Shown in pieces: positions 22,790 through 31,291 of a stretch of 44,314 bases of DNA. The stretch lies in assembly GCA_964436315.1 (NCBI GenBank), contig CAYTCZ010000015.1, positions 1-44,314 of the forward strand. Direction: 5' to 3'. The notes beneath the pieces are model-generated. The model was not told the origin of the DNA. It ran no database searches and worked only from the letters and a program-made list of their open reading frames with translations. Position numbers and translations under genes: made by a program. Positions within the stretch are counted from its first letter, which is position 1. The number at the start of each line of letters is the position of its first letter. Source of the DNA: CAYTCZ01 sp964436315. GTDB taxonomy: Bacteria; Actinomycetota; Thermoleophilia; Gaiellales; Gaiellaceae.

Positions 22790-23670
22790 ACACCCGTCCC
22801 CCGACCGCAGGGAAGCTCACGCTTCCTGAGCTGCTCGAGATGAAGCGACGCGGAGACCGCATCGTGATGGTCACCGCCTATGACTATCCCAGCGGTCGTC
22901 TTGCGGATGCGGCGGGGATCGATCTCGTCCTCGTCGGCGACTCGGCGGCCATGACCGTACTCGGGCATGAGACGACCGTTCCGGCCTCGATTGACGAGAT
23001 GTTGATGCTGACTCGCGCCGCCGCACGAGGGGCCGAACGACCAATTGTCATAGCCGACCTTCCGTTCGGCTCCTACCAAGTCTCGGATGAAGACTCGCTG
23101 CGACACGCGATCCGTTTCGTAAAGGAAGCTGGTGCCGACGCGGTCAAGCTCGAGGGAGCGGGCCCGACCCTCTCCCGTGTCCTCGCGCTGGTTGGTGCAG
23201 GCATTCCGGTCATGGGACACATCGGTCTAACGCCGCAAAACGCGACGCAGTTGGGGGGATTTCGGGCTCAAGGCCGGACAGCTGCACGAGCGAAGGAGCT
23301 GCTCGACGAGGCACTCGCCCTCGAGCAGGCGGGTTGCTTCTCGCTCGTCCTCGAGGCGATTCCGGCTCCCGTCGCGGCTGGGATCACCGCATCGCTCTCG
23401 ATCCCGACCATCGGCATCGGCTCGGGCGTCGGATGTGACGGCCAGGTTCTCGTTCTCCACGATCTCCTGGGTCTATACGACGGCCGAGCACCGAGGTTCG
23501 TCAAGCGCTATGCAGACCTGGCGACGGAAATCAGATCCGCCCTGGAACGGTACGCGGCAGACGTGCGATCGGGAGCGTTCCCGGAAGACGTCCACACGTA
23601 CTCGATCCCCGAGCACGAGCTCGATGAGTTCGAGCAAGAGGTCGCCGGGACCGAATTACCGCGGACGTAA
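22786..23670 (+). CDS. panB: 3-methyl-2-oxobutanoate hydroxymethyltransferase
   Basis: PanB transfers a hydroxymethyl group from 5,10-methylene-THF to ketoisovalerate, the first committed step to pantothenate. The 294-residue protein shows the family order MVTAYDYPSGRLADAAGIDLVLVGDSAAMTVLGHETT, ADLPFGSYQ, DAVKLEGA, VMGHIGLTPQ, LEAIPAPVAAGITASLSIPTIGIGSG, and VLHDLLGLYDGRAPRFVKRYADL. Its ATG overlaps the panC stop. A weak hairpin (AGGGCG/CGCCCT) lies between this gene and the convergent Yip1 gene and may serve as a terminator. Confidence 0.97.
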   Translation: MNTRPPTAGKLTLPELLEMKRRGDRIVMVTAYDYPSGRLADAAGIDLVLVGDSAAMTVLGHETTVPASIDEMLMLTRAAARGAERPIVIADLPFGSYQVSDEDSLRHAIRFVKEAGADAVKLEGAGPTLSRVLALVGAGIPVMGHIGLTPQNATQLGGFRAQGRTAARAKELLDEALALEQAGCFSLVLEAIPAPVAAGITASLSIPTIGIGSGVGCDGQVLVLHDLLGLYDGRAPRFVKRYADLATEIRSALERYAADVRSGAFPEDVHTYSIPEHELDEFEQEVAGTELPRT

Positions 23671-23722
23671 GGCAGGCCGGCCGAGGGCGCAGAGTTCGCC
23701 CTGGGGCCTGACCGATCTGTCG

Positions 23723-24400
23723 TCAGTTCGCGGGACTTATCAGGAACGGGACCAGCGCGATCGCCACCATGGCGAACGAACCGAGGGCGAGCGCGACCAG
23801 GGAACGCCAGACGCTCCAACGGTGCACCACCATGATCCCGAGGACGAGCAGCGCGAACGCCCAGACAAAAAACGCGACCTCGAGCGCTTGGAAGACCGTC
23901 GATGCGGTCCCCGAATCGTCGCCGCCGGACCTGAACGCGTCAGTTCCATACATCGCAAGCTGTATTGGCCACAGGACGAATAGCGAAAGCGCAAGCGGCG
24001 CTGCGGCGTAGGCGAGAATGTGACGTGACCGACGATATGACCCTTCACCGCCCGCTCCGCGGCTGCCGACATAGACGAACGCGCCGGCTATCCAGTAGGT
24101 CGCGATCCCGTAGATGGCCGCCGTGAGAAAGACGATCACCGCGACGACCAGGCTGTCTCGACGCGGGTCGTCCATGAGCGTCCCCGTCGCCGGCGTCGTC
24201 AGGATCACGGCGAGCGCGGCCAACAGGACGAGCAGGATGACCGGTTCCTGGCGAGCCTCCGCCTGGAGCCGTGAGTCGTCTCGCATCGCGGCGAAGACCG
24301 AGCGCGGGCTCTGGAAGACGGCAAGAGTTCGGCGCCACCACTCCTTCTGGAACTCGGCTCTGCGCTCGTCCTTGGTCTTCGTGCCGGCGTCGGTGGCCAC
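23723..24400 (-). CDS. Yip1-domain integral membrane protein
   Basis: The product has 225 residues. A charged N-terminus (EWWRRTLAVFQSPRSVFAAMRDDSRLQAEARQEPVILLVLLAAL) is followed by about five membrane segments and the Yip1-like stretch YWIAGAFVYVGSRGAGGEGSYRRSRHILAYAAAPLALSLFVLWP. This pattern fits the Yip1/YIP1-like domain; the bacterial function is unknown. The gene is divergent from the malic enzyme gene with 42 bp between starts and convergent with panB. Confidence 0.8.
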   Translation of the reverse strand: MATDAGTKTKDERRAEFQKEWWRRTLAVFQSPRSVFAAMRDDSRLQAEARQEPVILLVLLAALAVILTTPATGTLMDDPRRDSLVVAVIVFLTAAIYGIATYWIAGAFVYVGSRGAGGEGSYRRSRHILAYAAAPLALSLFVLWPIQLAMYGTDAFRSGGDDSGTASTVFQALEVAFFVWAFALLVLGIMVVHRWSVWRSLVALALGSFAMVAIALVPFLISPAN

Positions 24401-24442
24401 ACAGCAACCTTAGCCGCACACGTCTCGCTACGGTACCGAGGA

Positions 24443-25870
24443 ATGAGTCAACTCTCGGCCTCCTTCTCTGCAACTCTTCGCGTGCATCTCGACGACCGCC
24501 CAGGCTCCTTTGCCGAGCTTGCGCGAGCAGTTGGAGACGCCGGTGGGTCGCTGGATGCGATCGACCTCGTTCGAGTCGAGGGCGGCCGGAAGGTTCGCGA
24601 CGTCACGGTTCAGGCCACGAATGCCGAGCACATCGGAGAGATCGTCGACGCGGTGTCTCGAGTCGAGGGCGTGCACGTGGATCATGTCTCCGACCGAACC
24701 TTCCTCCTCCACCTCGGCGGAAAGATCGAGGTCACGTCACGCGCTCCACTCAAGACCCGGGACGACCTCTCCATGGCATACACACCAGGTGTGGCTCGCA
24801 TCTCTCGGGCCATAGCCGATGAGCCGAGCAGCGTCTGGAATTTGACCGTCAAGAGCAACATGGTCGCCGTCGTAACTGACGGAAGTGCCGTGCTTGGCCT
24901 CGGCGACATTGGCCCGGAAGCGGCTCTGCCCGTGATGGAGGGCAAAGCGGTCCTCTTCAAGGAGTTCGCCGGGGTCGACGCCTTCCCAATCGCGCTCGCG
25001 ACAAACGACGTCGACGAGATCGTGGAGACGGTCGAGCGGATCGCGCCCGTCTTTGGCGGCATCAATCTCGAGGACATCTCCGCACCACGCTGTTTCGAGA
25101 TAGAGGACAGGCTGAAGAACTCACTCGATATTCCCGTCTTCCATGACGACCAACACGGGACAGCCGTCGTGGTGCTCGCGGCGTTCGAGAATGCTCTACG
25201 ACTCGTCGACAAGAGGCCCGGAGACGTGAAGGTCGTCATGACTGGCGTGGGGGCTGCAGGTATTGCAACCACCAAGATGCTCCGTGCCGCCGGCGTCGAA
25301 CAGATCGTGGGGTGCGACCGGCAAGGCGTGATTTACCGAGACCGGCCCGGCCTCGCTGGTGCGAAAGCGGTCTTCGCCGAGGAGACGAATCCGGACAACG
25401 AGACAGGGGGCGCCGACGAGGCGCTTGTCGGAGCGGATGTGTACATTGGGCTCTCTGCTCCCGGTGCGGTATCGGTCGACGGCGTCCGGAGCATGGCACC
25501 GAATCCGATCATCTTCGCCATGGCGAATCCGACGCCCGAGGTTCCGCCCGAGGCCGTTGCTGACTTTGCCGCCGCCGTTGCGACTGGCCGCTCGGACTAT
25601 CCGAACCAGATCAACAATGTTCTCGCCTTCCCGGGCATCTTCCGAGGTGCTCTCGACGTTCGCGCCGCAGAGATCACCGAGGAGATGAAGTTCGCAGCGG
25701 GCGAGGCAATCGCCGGCGTCGTCAAAGAGGACGAACTGAGCCCGGAGTATGTCGTGCCGAGTGTCTTCAACCGCGACGTCGTCGCCTCGGTCGCCGAGGC
25801 GGTTTCGGGAGCCGCTGAACGCGCCGGCGTCGCGAGACGTCACCGGGAGCCTGCCGACATCTCGGAGTAG
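24443..25870 (+). CDS. NAD(P)-dependent malic enzyme with N-terminal ACT domain
   Basis: The enzyme decarboxylates malate to pyruvate. The 475-residue protein has an N-terminal ACT-like regulatory domain at about 8-85 (LRVHLDDRPGSFAELARAVGDAGGSLDAIDLV), then the catalytic core with Tyr113 (SMAYTPGVA) and Lys168 (GKAVLFKEFAGVDAFPIAL). The metal-site region is INLEDISAPRCFEIE, FHDDQHGTAVV follows, and the NAD loop is VMTGVGAAGIATTKML. FAMANPTPE and DYPNQINNVLAFPGIFRGALD complete the family pattern. An ACT domain suggests allosteric control by an amino acid or other small ligand (inference). The gene is convergent with uvrA, and the 200 bp between them hold a 12-bp palindrome (25887-25898) but no clear terminator. 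Confidence 0.93.
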   Translation: MSQLSASFSATLRVHLDDRPGSFAELARAVGDAGGSLDAIDLVRVEGGRKVRDVTVQATNAEHIGEIVDAVSRVEGVHVDHVSDRTFLLHLGGKIEVTSRAPLKTRDDLSMAYTPGVARISRAIADEPSSVWNLTVKSNMVAVVTDGSAVLGLGDIGPEAALPVMEGKAVLFKEFAGVDAFPIALATNDVDEIVETVERIAPVFGGINLEDISAPRCFEIEDRLKNSLDIPVFHDDQHGTAVVVLAAFENALRLVDKRPGDVKVVMTGVGAAGIATTKMLRAAGVEQIVGCDRQGVIYRDRPGLAGAKAVFAEETNPDNETGGADEALVGADVYIGLSAPGAVSVDGVRSMAPNPIIFAMANPTPEVPPEAVADFAAAVATGRSDYPNQINNVLAFPGIFRGALDVRAAEITEEMKFAAGEAIAGVVKEDELSPEYVVPSVFNRDVVASVAEAVSGAAERAGVARRHREPADISE

Positions 25871-26070
25871 ACCGCTTCCTCTGCGTTTGCCCGGGCAACG
25901 AGTGCCCTTGCTCTGCTTTGCGGGCCGCGGGGGCCCCGGCCTCCACCCAGCTCCAATCGTAGGAAGGAAAAACGGGATAGGTTGTGGCCGTCTGTCTCGA
26001 ACGTGTGACGGGTGAGAAACCTCGCCGCCGCAAACCTGACGACGCACGTAGTCAGGTAGGGGCGGCGACG

Positions 26071-28908
26071 TCAGGCGGCCGCCGCGGCCACCTTGGGCAG
26101 AACCTGGCGGAGGAACTGGCCGGTGAAGCTCTCCTCCACTGCGGCGACGTCCTCCGGCGTGCCCGCGGCGACGATCTCCCCGCCCGCCTCTCCGCCTTCG
26201 GGGCCTAGATCGATGATCCAGTCGGCTTGCTTGATGACGTCGAGGTTGTGTTCGATCACGAGCACGGTGTTGCCCGAGTCGACGAGGCGCTGGAGCACCT
26301 CGAGGAGCTTCTCAATATCGGCGAAGTGGAGCCCGGTCGTCGGCTCGTCGAGGATGTAGAGAGTCCGGCCCGTCGCGACCTTCGAGAGCTCTGACGAGAG
26401 CTTGACTCGTTGCGCCTCGCCTCCTGAGAGCGTCGTCGCCGACTGGCCGAGCTTGATGTAGTCGAGACCGACGTCGTGAAGCGTCTGGAGGCGCCGCCGG
26501 ATCTTGGGGATCTTCCCGAAGAAGCTGAGCGCCTCCTCGACCGACATCTCGAGAACATCTGCAATGGACTTTCCCTTGAAGCGCACCTCGAGGGTCTCGC
26601 GGTTGTACCGCTTCCCCCCACACGTTTCACACGGGACATACACGTCGGGGAGAAAGTGCATTTCGATCTTGATCTGGCCGTCGCCCTTGCACGTCTCGCA
26701 TCGTCCACCCCGCACGTTGAAGGAGAAGCGACCAGGCTTGTAGCCGCGCACCTTCGCGTCGGGCGTCTGTGAATACAGCTCGCGAACGTGGTCGAAGAGC
26801 TTGGTATAGGTCGCGGGATTTGAACGCGGCGTTCGACCGATCGGCGACTGGTCGATGTCGATGACCTTGTCGAAACACTCGATCCCCTCGACTGCGTCGT
26901 GCTCGCCCGGCTTGACGCGGATCCGGTGGAGTCGGTTGGCGAGCGCCTTGTAGATGATCTCGTTCACGAGGGTCGATTTCCCCGAACCCGAAACTCCCGT
27001 GACACAGACGAGCTTGCCGACCGGGAGGTCAACGTCAATGCGCTTCAGGTTGTGCATGGAGGCACCCATCACCGAGAACGTCCCGTGATCGCCGACACGG
27101 CGTTCGGGCACTGCAATCTCTCGCTTGCCCGAGAGAAACTGACCGGTGACAGATCCTTTCGCCCTCTCGACCTTCTCGGCGCGTCCTTCTGCGACCACAT
27201 GTCCTCCGTGCTCGCCGGCCCCCGGGCCCATGTCGACGAGGTGATCTGCCGAGCGCATCATCTGCTCGTCGTGCTCGACGACCATGACGGTGTTACCGAG
27301 ATCGCGAAGTCTCTCGAGTGTCCCGATCAGCCGCGCGTTGTCACGCTGGTGCAGACCGATCGACGGCTCGTCGAGGATGTAGAGAACGCCGACCAGCTGG
27401 GAACCGATCTGGGTCGCCAACCGTAGGCGCTGCGCTTCTCCGCCCGAGAGCGTCGAGGCTGCGCGGTCGAGCTGCAAGTAGCCGACCCCGACGTTATCGA
27501 GGAAGGTCAGGCGTTCCCGAATCTCCTTGATGATTCGCGCGCCGATCAGCTGCTCGGTCTCAGTGAGTTCTAGGCCGTCCAGGAACTCGATCGCCCACGT
27601 CACGGACATCCTCGTGAAGTCGTAGATCGAGCGTTCCCCAACGGTCACGGCGAGCACTTCGGGCTTGAGCCGTGCGCCGCCGCACTCTGGGCAGGGCCGG
27701 AAGCTCATGTACTCCTCGATGCGCTCGCGGGCGTTGGCGGAGTCGGTCTCCTTGTACCGACGCTCGAGGTTCGGGATGAAGCCCTCGAACGCCATGGTGT
27801 ACGAGCGCTTTCGCCCCATCCGGTTGCGATATTGGACGTAGATCTTCTCGCCGTCCGTTCCATAGAGAAACTTGGCGCGCTCGTCGTCGTCGAGCTCGCC
27901 CCAGGGTGTTTCCATGTCGATCTCGTAGCGGTCGGCGATCGCCTGGATGACCGACTCGTAGTAACTCGTATGGCCGACCGACCAGGGCACGAGTGCTCCG
28001 TCGGCCAGAGAAAGGCTCGGGTCGGGAACCAGGAGATCGGGATCGATTTCCTGCTGCGCTCCCAGACCCGTACACCGCGAGCAGGCGCCGTGCGGGGAGT
28101 TGAAGCTGAAGATTCGCGGCTGAAGCTCCGGAAGACCGACGCCGTGTTCAGGACAGGCAAAACGCTCGGAGAACAGAAGCTCGCTGCCGTCGACCACGTC
28201 GATGAGAACCAGCCCTTCGGTAAGAGCGAGCGCCGTCTCGATCGAGTCTGTGAGTCGATGACGAAGATCGGCTTTCATGACGAGCCGGTCGACGACCACC
28301 TCGATCGTGTGCTTGAACTTCTTGTCGAGCTCGATCTCGTCCTCGAGGAGCATCTGCTCGCCGTCGATCTTGACGCGCGTGAAGCCCTCCCCTTCGAGCT
28401 GGTCGAGCAGATCGCGGAACTCGCCCTTCCGGTCGCGGACGACTGGGGCATTGACGGTGAACTTCGTGCCCTCGGGCAGCTGTAACACCCGATCAACGAT
28501 GGACTCGATGCTTTGACCCGCTATCAGCCTGCCGCACACCGGACAGTGCGGGCGGCCAACCCGTGCGTACAGAAGACGGAGGTAGTCGTAGATCTCGGTG
28601 ACGGTCCCGACGGTCGAACGAGGGTTCCGCGACGTGGTCTTCTGGTCGATCGAAATGGCGGGAGAGAGCCCATCGATCGAGTCGACGTCGGGCTTCTCCA
28701 TCATCTGGAGAAACTGGCGCGCGTAGGCCGACAGCGATTCGACGTACCGCCTCTGTCCTTCTGCGTAAATCGTGTCGAAGGCAAGGGAGGACTTCCCGGA
28801 CCCGGAGAGCCCGGTCACACAGATCAGCGCGTTCCGCGGTAGCCGAACCGTGATGTCTTTCAGGTTGTGCTCGCGGGCGCCGTGAACGACCAGCTCTTCG
28901 GCGGCCAT
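26071..28908 (-). CDS. uvrA: Excinuclease ABC subunit A
   Basis: UvrA is the damage-recognition ATPase of nucleotide excision repair. The 945-residue product (ATG at 28908, MAAEELVVHGAREHNLKDI) has the family order: Walker A GLSGSGKSSLAFDTIYAEGQRRYVESLSAYARQF; zinc finger CPVCGRL; ABC signature TLSGGEAQRLRLATQIGS; ILDEPSIGLHQRDN; second Walker A GVSGSGKSTLVNEI; zinc finger CETCKGDGQIKIEMHFLPDVYVPCETCGGKRY; second signature TTLSGGEAQRVKLSSELS; ILDEPTTGLHFADI. The frame extends 20 residues upstream, but those do not resemble UvrA and contain the promoter. A perfect LexA-type box lies 29 bp before the ATG. Confidence 0.98.
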   Translation of the reverse strand: MAAEELVVHGAREHNLKDITVRLPRNALICVTGLSGSGKSSLAFDTIYAEGQRRYVESLSAYARQFLQMMEKPDVDSIDGLSPAISIDQKTTSRNPRSTVGTVTEIYDYLRLLYARVGRPHCPVCGRLIAGQSIESIVDRVLQLPEGTKFTVNAPVVRDRKGEFRDLLDQLEGEGFTRVKIDGEQMLLEDEIELDKKFKHTIEVVVDRLVMKADLRHRLTDSIETALALTEGLVLIDVVDGSELLFSERFACPEHGVGLPELQPRIFSFNSPHGACSRCTGLGAQQEIDPDLLVPDPSLSLADGALVPWSVGHTSYYESVIQAIADRYEIDMETPWGELDDDERAKFLYGTDGEKIYVQYRNRMGRKRSYTMAFEGFIPNLERRYKETDSANARERIEEYMSFRPCPECGGARLKPEVLAVTVGERSIYDFTRMSVTWAIEFLDGLELTETEQLIGARIIKEIRERLTFLDNVGVGYLQLDRAASTLSGGEAQRLRLATQIGSQLVGVLYILDEPSIGLHQRDNARLIGTLERLRDLGNTVMVVEHDEQMMRSADHLVDMGPGAGEHGGHVVAEGRAEKVERAKGSVTGQFLSGKREIAVPERRVGDHGTFSVMGASMHNLKRIDVDLPVGKLVCVTGVSGSGKSTLVNEIIYKALANRLHRIRVKPGEHDAVEGIECFDKVIDIDQSPIGRTPRSNPATYTKLFDHVRELYSQTPDAKVRGYKPGRFSFNVRGGRCETCKGDGQIKIEMHFLPDVYVPCETCGGKRYNRETLEVRFKGKSIADVLEMSVEEALSFFGKIPKIRRRLQTLHDVGLDYIKLGQSATTLSGGEAQRVKLSSELSKVATGRTLYILDEPTTGLHFADIEKLLEVLQRLVDSGNTVLVIEHNLDVIKQADWIIDLGPEGGEAGGEIVAAGTPEDVAAVEESFTGQFLRQVLPKVAAAAA

Positions 28909-28936
28909 GTGCTGCAAGCATAGCCGTGGCCTCGGA

Positions 28937-28950
28937 CGAACACATGTTCG
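28937..28950. promoter_or_regulatory. LexA (SOS) box before uvrA
   Basis: The sequence CGAACACATGTTCG fits the CGAAC-N4-GTTCG SOS box known from actinobacteria and Firmicutes exactly. Reading towards uvrA, a TATGCT hexamer lies 14 bp after the box and about 12 bp before the ATG, so the transcript may be leaderless or nearly so. SOS control of uvrA is established in other bacteria, so the site makes functional sense. Confidence 0.85.
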
Positions 28951-29087
28951 CCCCCGTGCGAGTCGCAACCCTCGGCGCCAGGCGGTTGGCCGAGCCGGGC
29001 TTCGCCCGGCTGGAGACCGCCGCCGGCCAGAGGCGCGAGAGCCGGCGGGAGCGGCAGCCGACCGGTGGTTCGAGAAAGAATGGGGGC

Positions 29088-30074
29088 GTGAGGAGGACGA
29101 TTGCCGGACTGCTAGTCGATCCGATCGAAGGCGCCGTTCCGGGGCGTCTCACGTTCGAGGACGGCGAGGTCACGTCCGTCGAGGAGATGAACGTCCCGGA
29201 AGCCGGGTCGATCAGGATCTTCCCCGGGTTCATCGACCTGCAGATCTACGACTGGTCCGAGGCCCTCGAGTCCGGAGTCACCGGCTATCTCGCGACGTGC
29301 GGCACCTCCGCCCCAGGCGTCGTCGAGGATTTCCTCGATCAGCTCCCCCGCGATCCCCTTTGCCTCGGGGCCCACATCGAAGGCCCCTACCTCAACGCCG
29401 AGGCCGCCGGCGCGCAGGCGGAGGAGCACATCCGGCCCATCGATTTCACCGAGCTCGGACGCTGGCTCTCTGCGGAGCGGGTGCGCATGGTCACGCTCGC
29501 ACCCGAGCTCGACGGGGCCCGCGAGGCGATCGGCGAGATCGTTGCGGCGGGAGCCGTCGCCGCCATCGGCCACACGGCGACGAACGCTCGCACGACTTCC
29601 CTTGCCGTTGACGCCGGCGTCCGGTTTGCCACCCACATCTGGAACGCTATGACCGGAATGAAGGCACGAGAACCGGGAGCGATCGGAGAACTCCTCCTCG
29701 ACTATCGCGTCACGCTGGGCTTGATCGGGGACGGTCGCCATCTCAACCCGCTGATCGAGCGGCTCACCGTCGAAGTCGCCGGCGCCGAGCGAATTGCACT
29801 CACCAGCGATCGCGTGCCGCCGCCTCAGCAGAGGCCAGACGGCAAGCTCCTCGGTGGAGACCGTTGCGGCGCAGAACTCGTGGCTCGGGCGGCACGCTGG
29901 AGCATCCATCAGGCCGCCGTCATGTCGAGCCTCGTGCCGGCGCGCGTCCTCGGGCTCACGGATCGCGGCAGGCTTGCTCCCGGCTATCGGGCTGACCTGG
30001 CCATTCTCGACGCGGCCTTCACCCCACTCGAAACCATCGTCAACGGCGAGACCGCCTGGAAGGCCCCCCAATGA
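29088..30074 (+). CDS. NagA-like N-acetylglucosamine-6-phosphate deacetylase family amidohydrolase
   Basis: The GTG start gives 328 residues; the longer frame from 28926 adds a low-complexity part overlapping the uvrA promoter. Family marks are FPGFIDLQIYDW, GAHIEGPYLN (metal Glu), GHTATNA (metal His), THIWNAMTGM (metal His), DGRHLNPL, and the catalytic Asp in ALTSDRVPPP. The first metal position reads QIY where many amidohydrolases have HxH, close to the QLN of E. coli NagA, so a single-metal site is likely. It is about 50 residues shorter than typical NagA. The stop overlaps the next start (ATGA). Deacetylation of an N-acetylated amino sugar is likely; the exact substrate is open. Confidence 0.82.
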   Translation: MRRTIAGLLVDPIEGAVPGRLTFEDGEVTSVEEMNVPEAGSIRIFPGFIDLQIYDWSEALESGVTGYLATCGTSAPGVVEDFLDQLPRDPLCLGAHIEGPYLNAEAAGAQAEEHIRPIDFTELGRWLSAERVRMVTLAPELDGAREAIGEIVAAGAVAAIGHTATNARTTSLAVDAGVRFATHIWNAMTGMKAREPGAIGELLLDYRVTLGLIGDGRHLNPLIERLTVEVAGAERIALTSDRVPPPQQRPDGKLLGGDRCGAELVARAARWSIHQAAVMSSLVPARVLGLTDRGRLAPGYRADLAILDAAFTPLETIVNGETAWKAPQ

Positions 30075-31291
30075 ACACCTCGATCTATCTCTTCGCGATG
30101 GACCTCGTGGACGAAGGCGTCGATCAGGTTCTCGAACGATTCAAGGACGTTGGGCTCGGCGGCATCTCTCTCGCCAGCGTCTACCACGCGTCGCGCGATG
30201 TGTTTCCGCACAGCCCAGCCGCGCGAGTGCGCTACCTCGAGGGATGTACGGCCTATTTCCAACCCGATCTCCCCCGCTACGCCGACATCGGGTTCGCCCC
30301 TCGCGTGAGCGAACTCGCTCGAGAACGCGATCCATTAGCCGATGCGTGTCGCGCTGCGGCGAAGCGTGACCTCACGGTGACGGCCTGGACCGTGTTCCTC
30401 CATACCGACCGGCCGCACGACACGCCACCCGAGCTCGCGCCACAGAACGTGTTCGGTGACCCGTACCTCACCGAACTCTGCCCAGCGAACCCGGCGGTTC
30501 GGGCCTACGCATCCGCCGTGGCCTCCGACGTCGCCCGCTACGACGTTGGCTCGATCGTCGCCGAGGCTCTCCACTTCCTCCCGCTCGAGCACGGCTATCA
30601 CCACGAACGCTACTTCTTCGATCTCGGCACTCTCGACCGGTTCCTCCTGGGTCTCTGTTTCTGCACGCACTGCATGACGGCGGCTGAGAACGCCGGCGTC
30701 GATGCGGCCGCCCTGAAACGGTTCACGGGCGAGACCGTCGAGCGAGCCTTCCGGGCGGAGACGCCCGTACAGACCGACGAGGTGAGTCGCGATGCGATCG
30801 GCCAGTTCGCAGACGGTGAGCTTGGCGAGTACTTGAAGGTTCGCGAACGAACTGTGACGTCGCTCGCCGCCGAACTCGTGGAAGCCTGTGAGTGCCCCGT
30901 CTCGTTCATGGATGGATCCGGCGCGGTCAAGGGATATGTGACCGGCCGGCCTACCGGCGATCCTGCCGCGAGCATCGCCTGGCGACTGGGGGTCGACATC
31001 GGCGAACTGGCGCAGGTATGCGACGGTTTCGACGTCATCGCCTATGCGGCCGATCCAGCCCGCGTACGACTCGATCTAAACGCCTACCGGGCACTCGTCC
31101 CGAGCGACACACCCCTTGGCGTCAGCTTGCGACCGGTTCCTCCCGACTGCGACTCGGCCGAGAACCTGGCCGAGAAGATCGCCGTCGCGCGCGACGTCCA
31201 GGCCTCAACGGCTGCCTTCTACCATTACGGACTCGCTCCGCTGAACGCGCTCGATCGAATTCAGGACGCGGTCGCGGCCGCCGGAGAGTAG
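30071..31291 (+). CDS. Unknown TIM-barrel-like protein of the catabolic cluster
   Basis: The product has 406 residues and no signal peptide. The strand-helix rhythm (ISLASVYHASRDVFPHSP, LTVTAWTVFLHTDRP, LCPANPAVRAYASAVASDVARYDVGSIVAEALHFLPLEHGYHHERYFFDLG, CFCTHC, PVSFMDGSG, FDVIAYAADPARVRLDLNAYRALVPSDTPLGVSLRP, ASTAAFYHYGL) looks like a TIM barrel related to glycoside-hydrolase-like proteins. The Cys motif CFCTHC may bind metal. It overlaps the NagA-like gene by 4 bp and therefore likely acts on the same compound. The last 31 bp overlap the convergent amidohydrolase gene. I do not recognise a named family. Confidence 0.7.
   Translation: MNTSIYLFAMDLVDEGVDQVLERFKDVGLGGISLASVYHASRDVFPHSPAARVRYLEGCTAYFQPDLPRYADIGFAPRVSELARERDPLADACRAAAKRDLTVTAWTVFLHTDRPHDTPPELAPQNVFGDPYLTELCPANPAVRAYASAVASDVARYDVGSIVAEALHFLPLEHGYHHERYFFDLGTLDRFLLGLCFCTHCMTAAENAGVDAAALKRFTGETVERAFRAETPVQTDEVSRDAIGQFADGELGEYLKVRERTVTSLAAELVEACECPVSFMDGSGAVKGYVTGRPTGDPAASIAWRLGVDIGELAQVCDGFDVIAYAADPARVRLDLNAYRALVPSDTPLGVSLRPVPPDCDSAENLAEKIAVARDVQASTAAFYHYGLAPLNALDRIQDAVAAAGE

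Noticed and set aside
25871..26070. Terminator between malic enzyme and uvrA
   Set aside because: TTGCCCGGGCAA (25887-25898) and a GC-rich palindrome exist, but there is no T-run on either strand, so a terminator call is not supported.
28909..29087. Extensions of uvrA and of the NagA-like gene into their shared upstream region
   Set aside because: Both lack family similarity there, and the stretch holds the SOS box and promoter. A GC-rich hairpin (AGCCGGGC-TTC-GCCCGGCT) is present but has no clear role.
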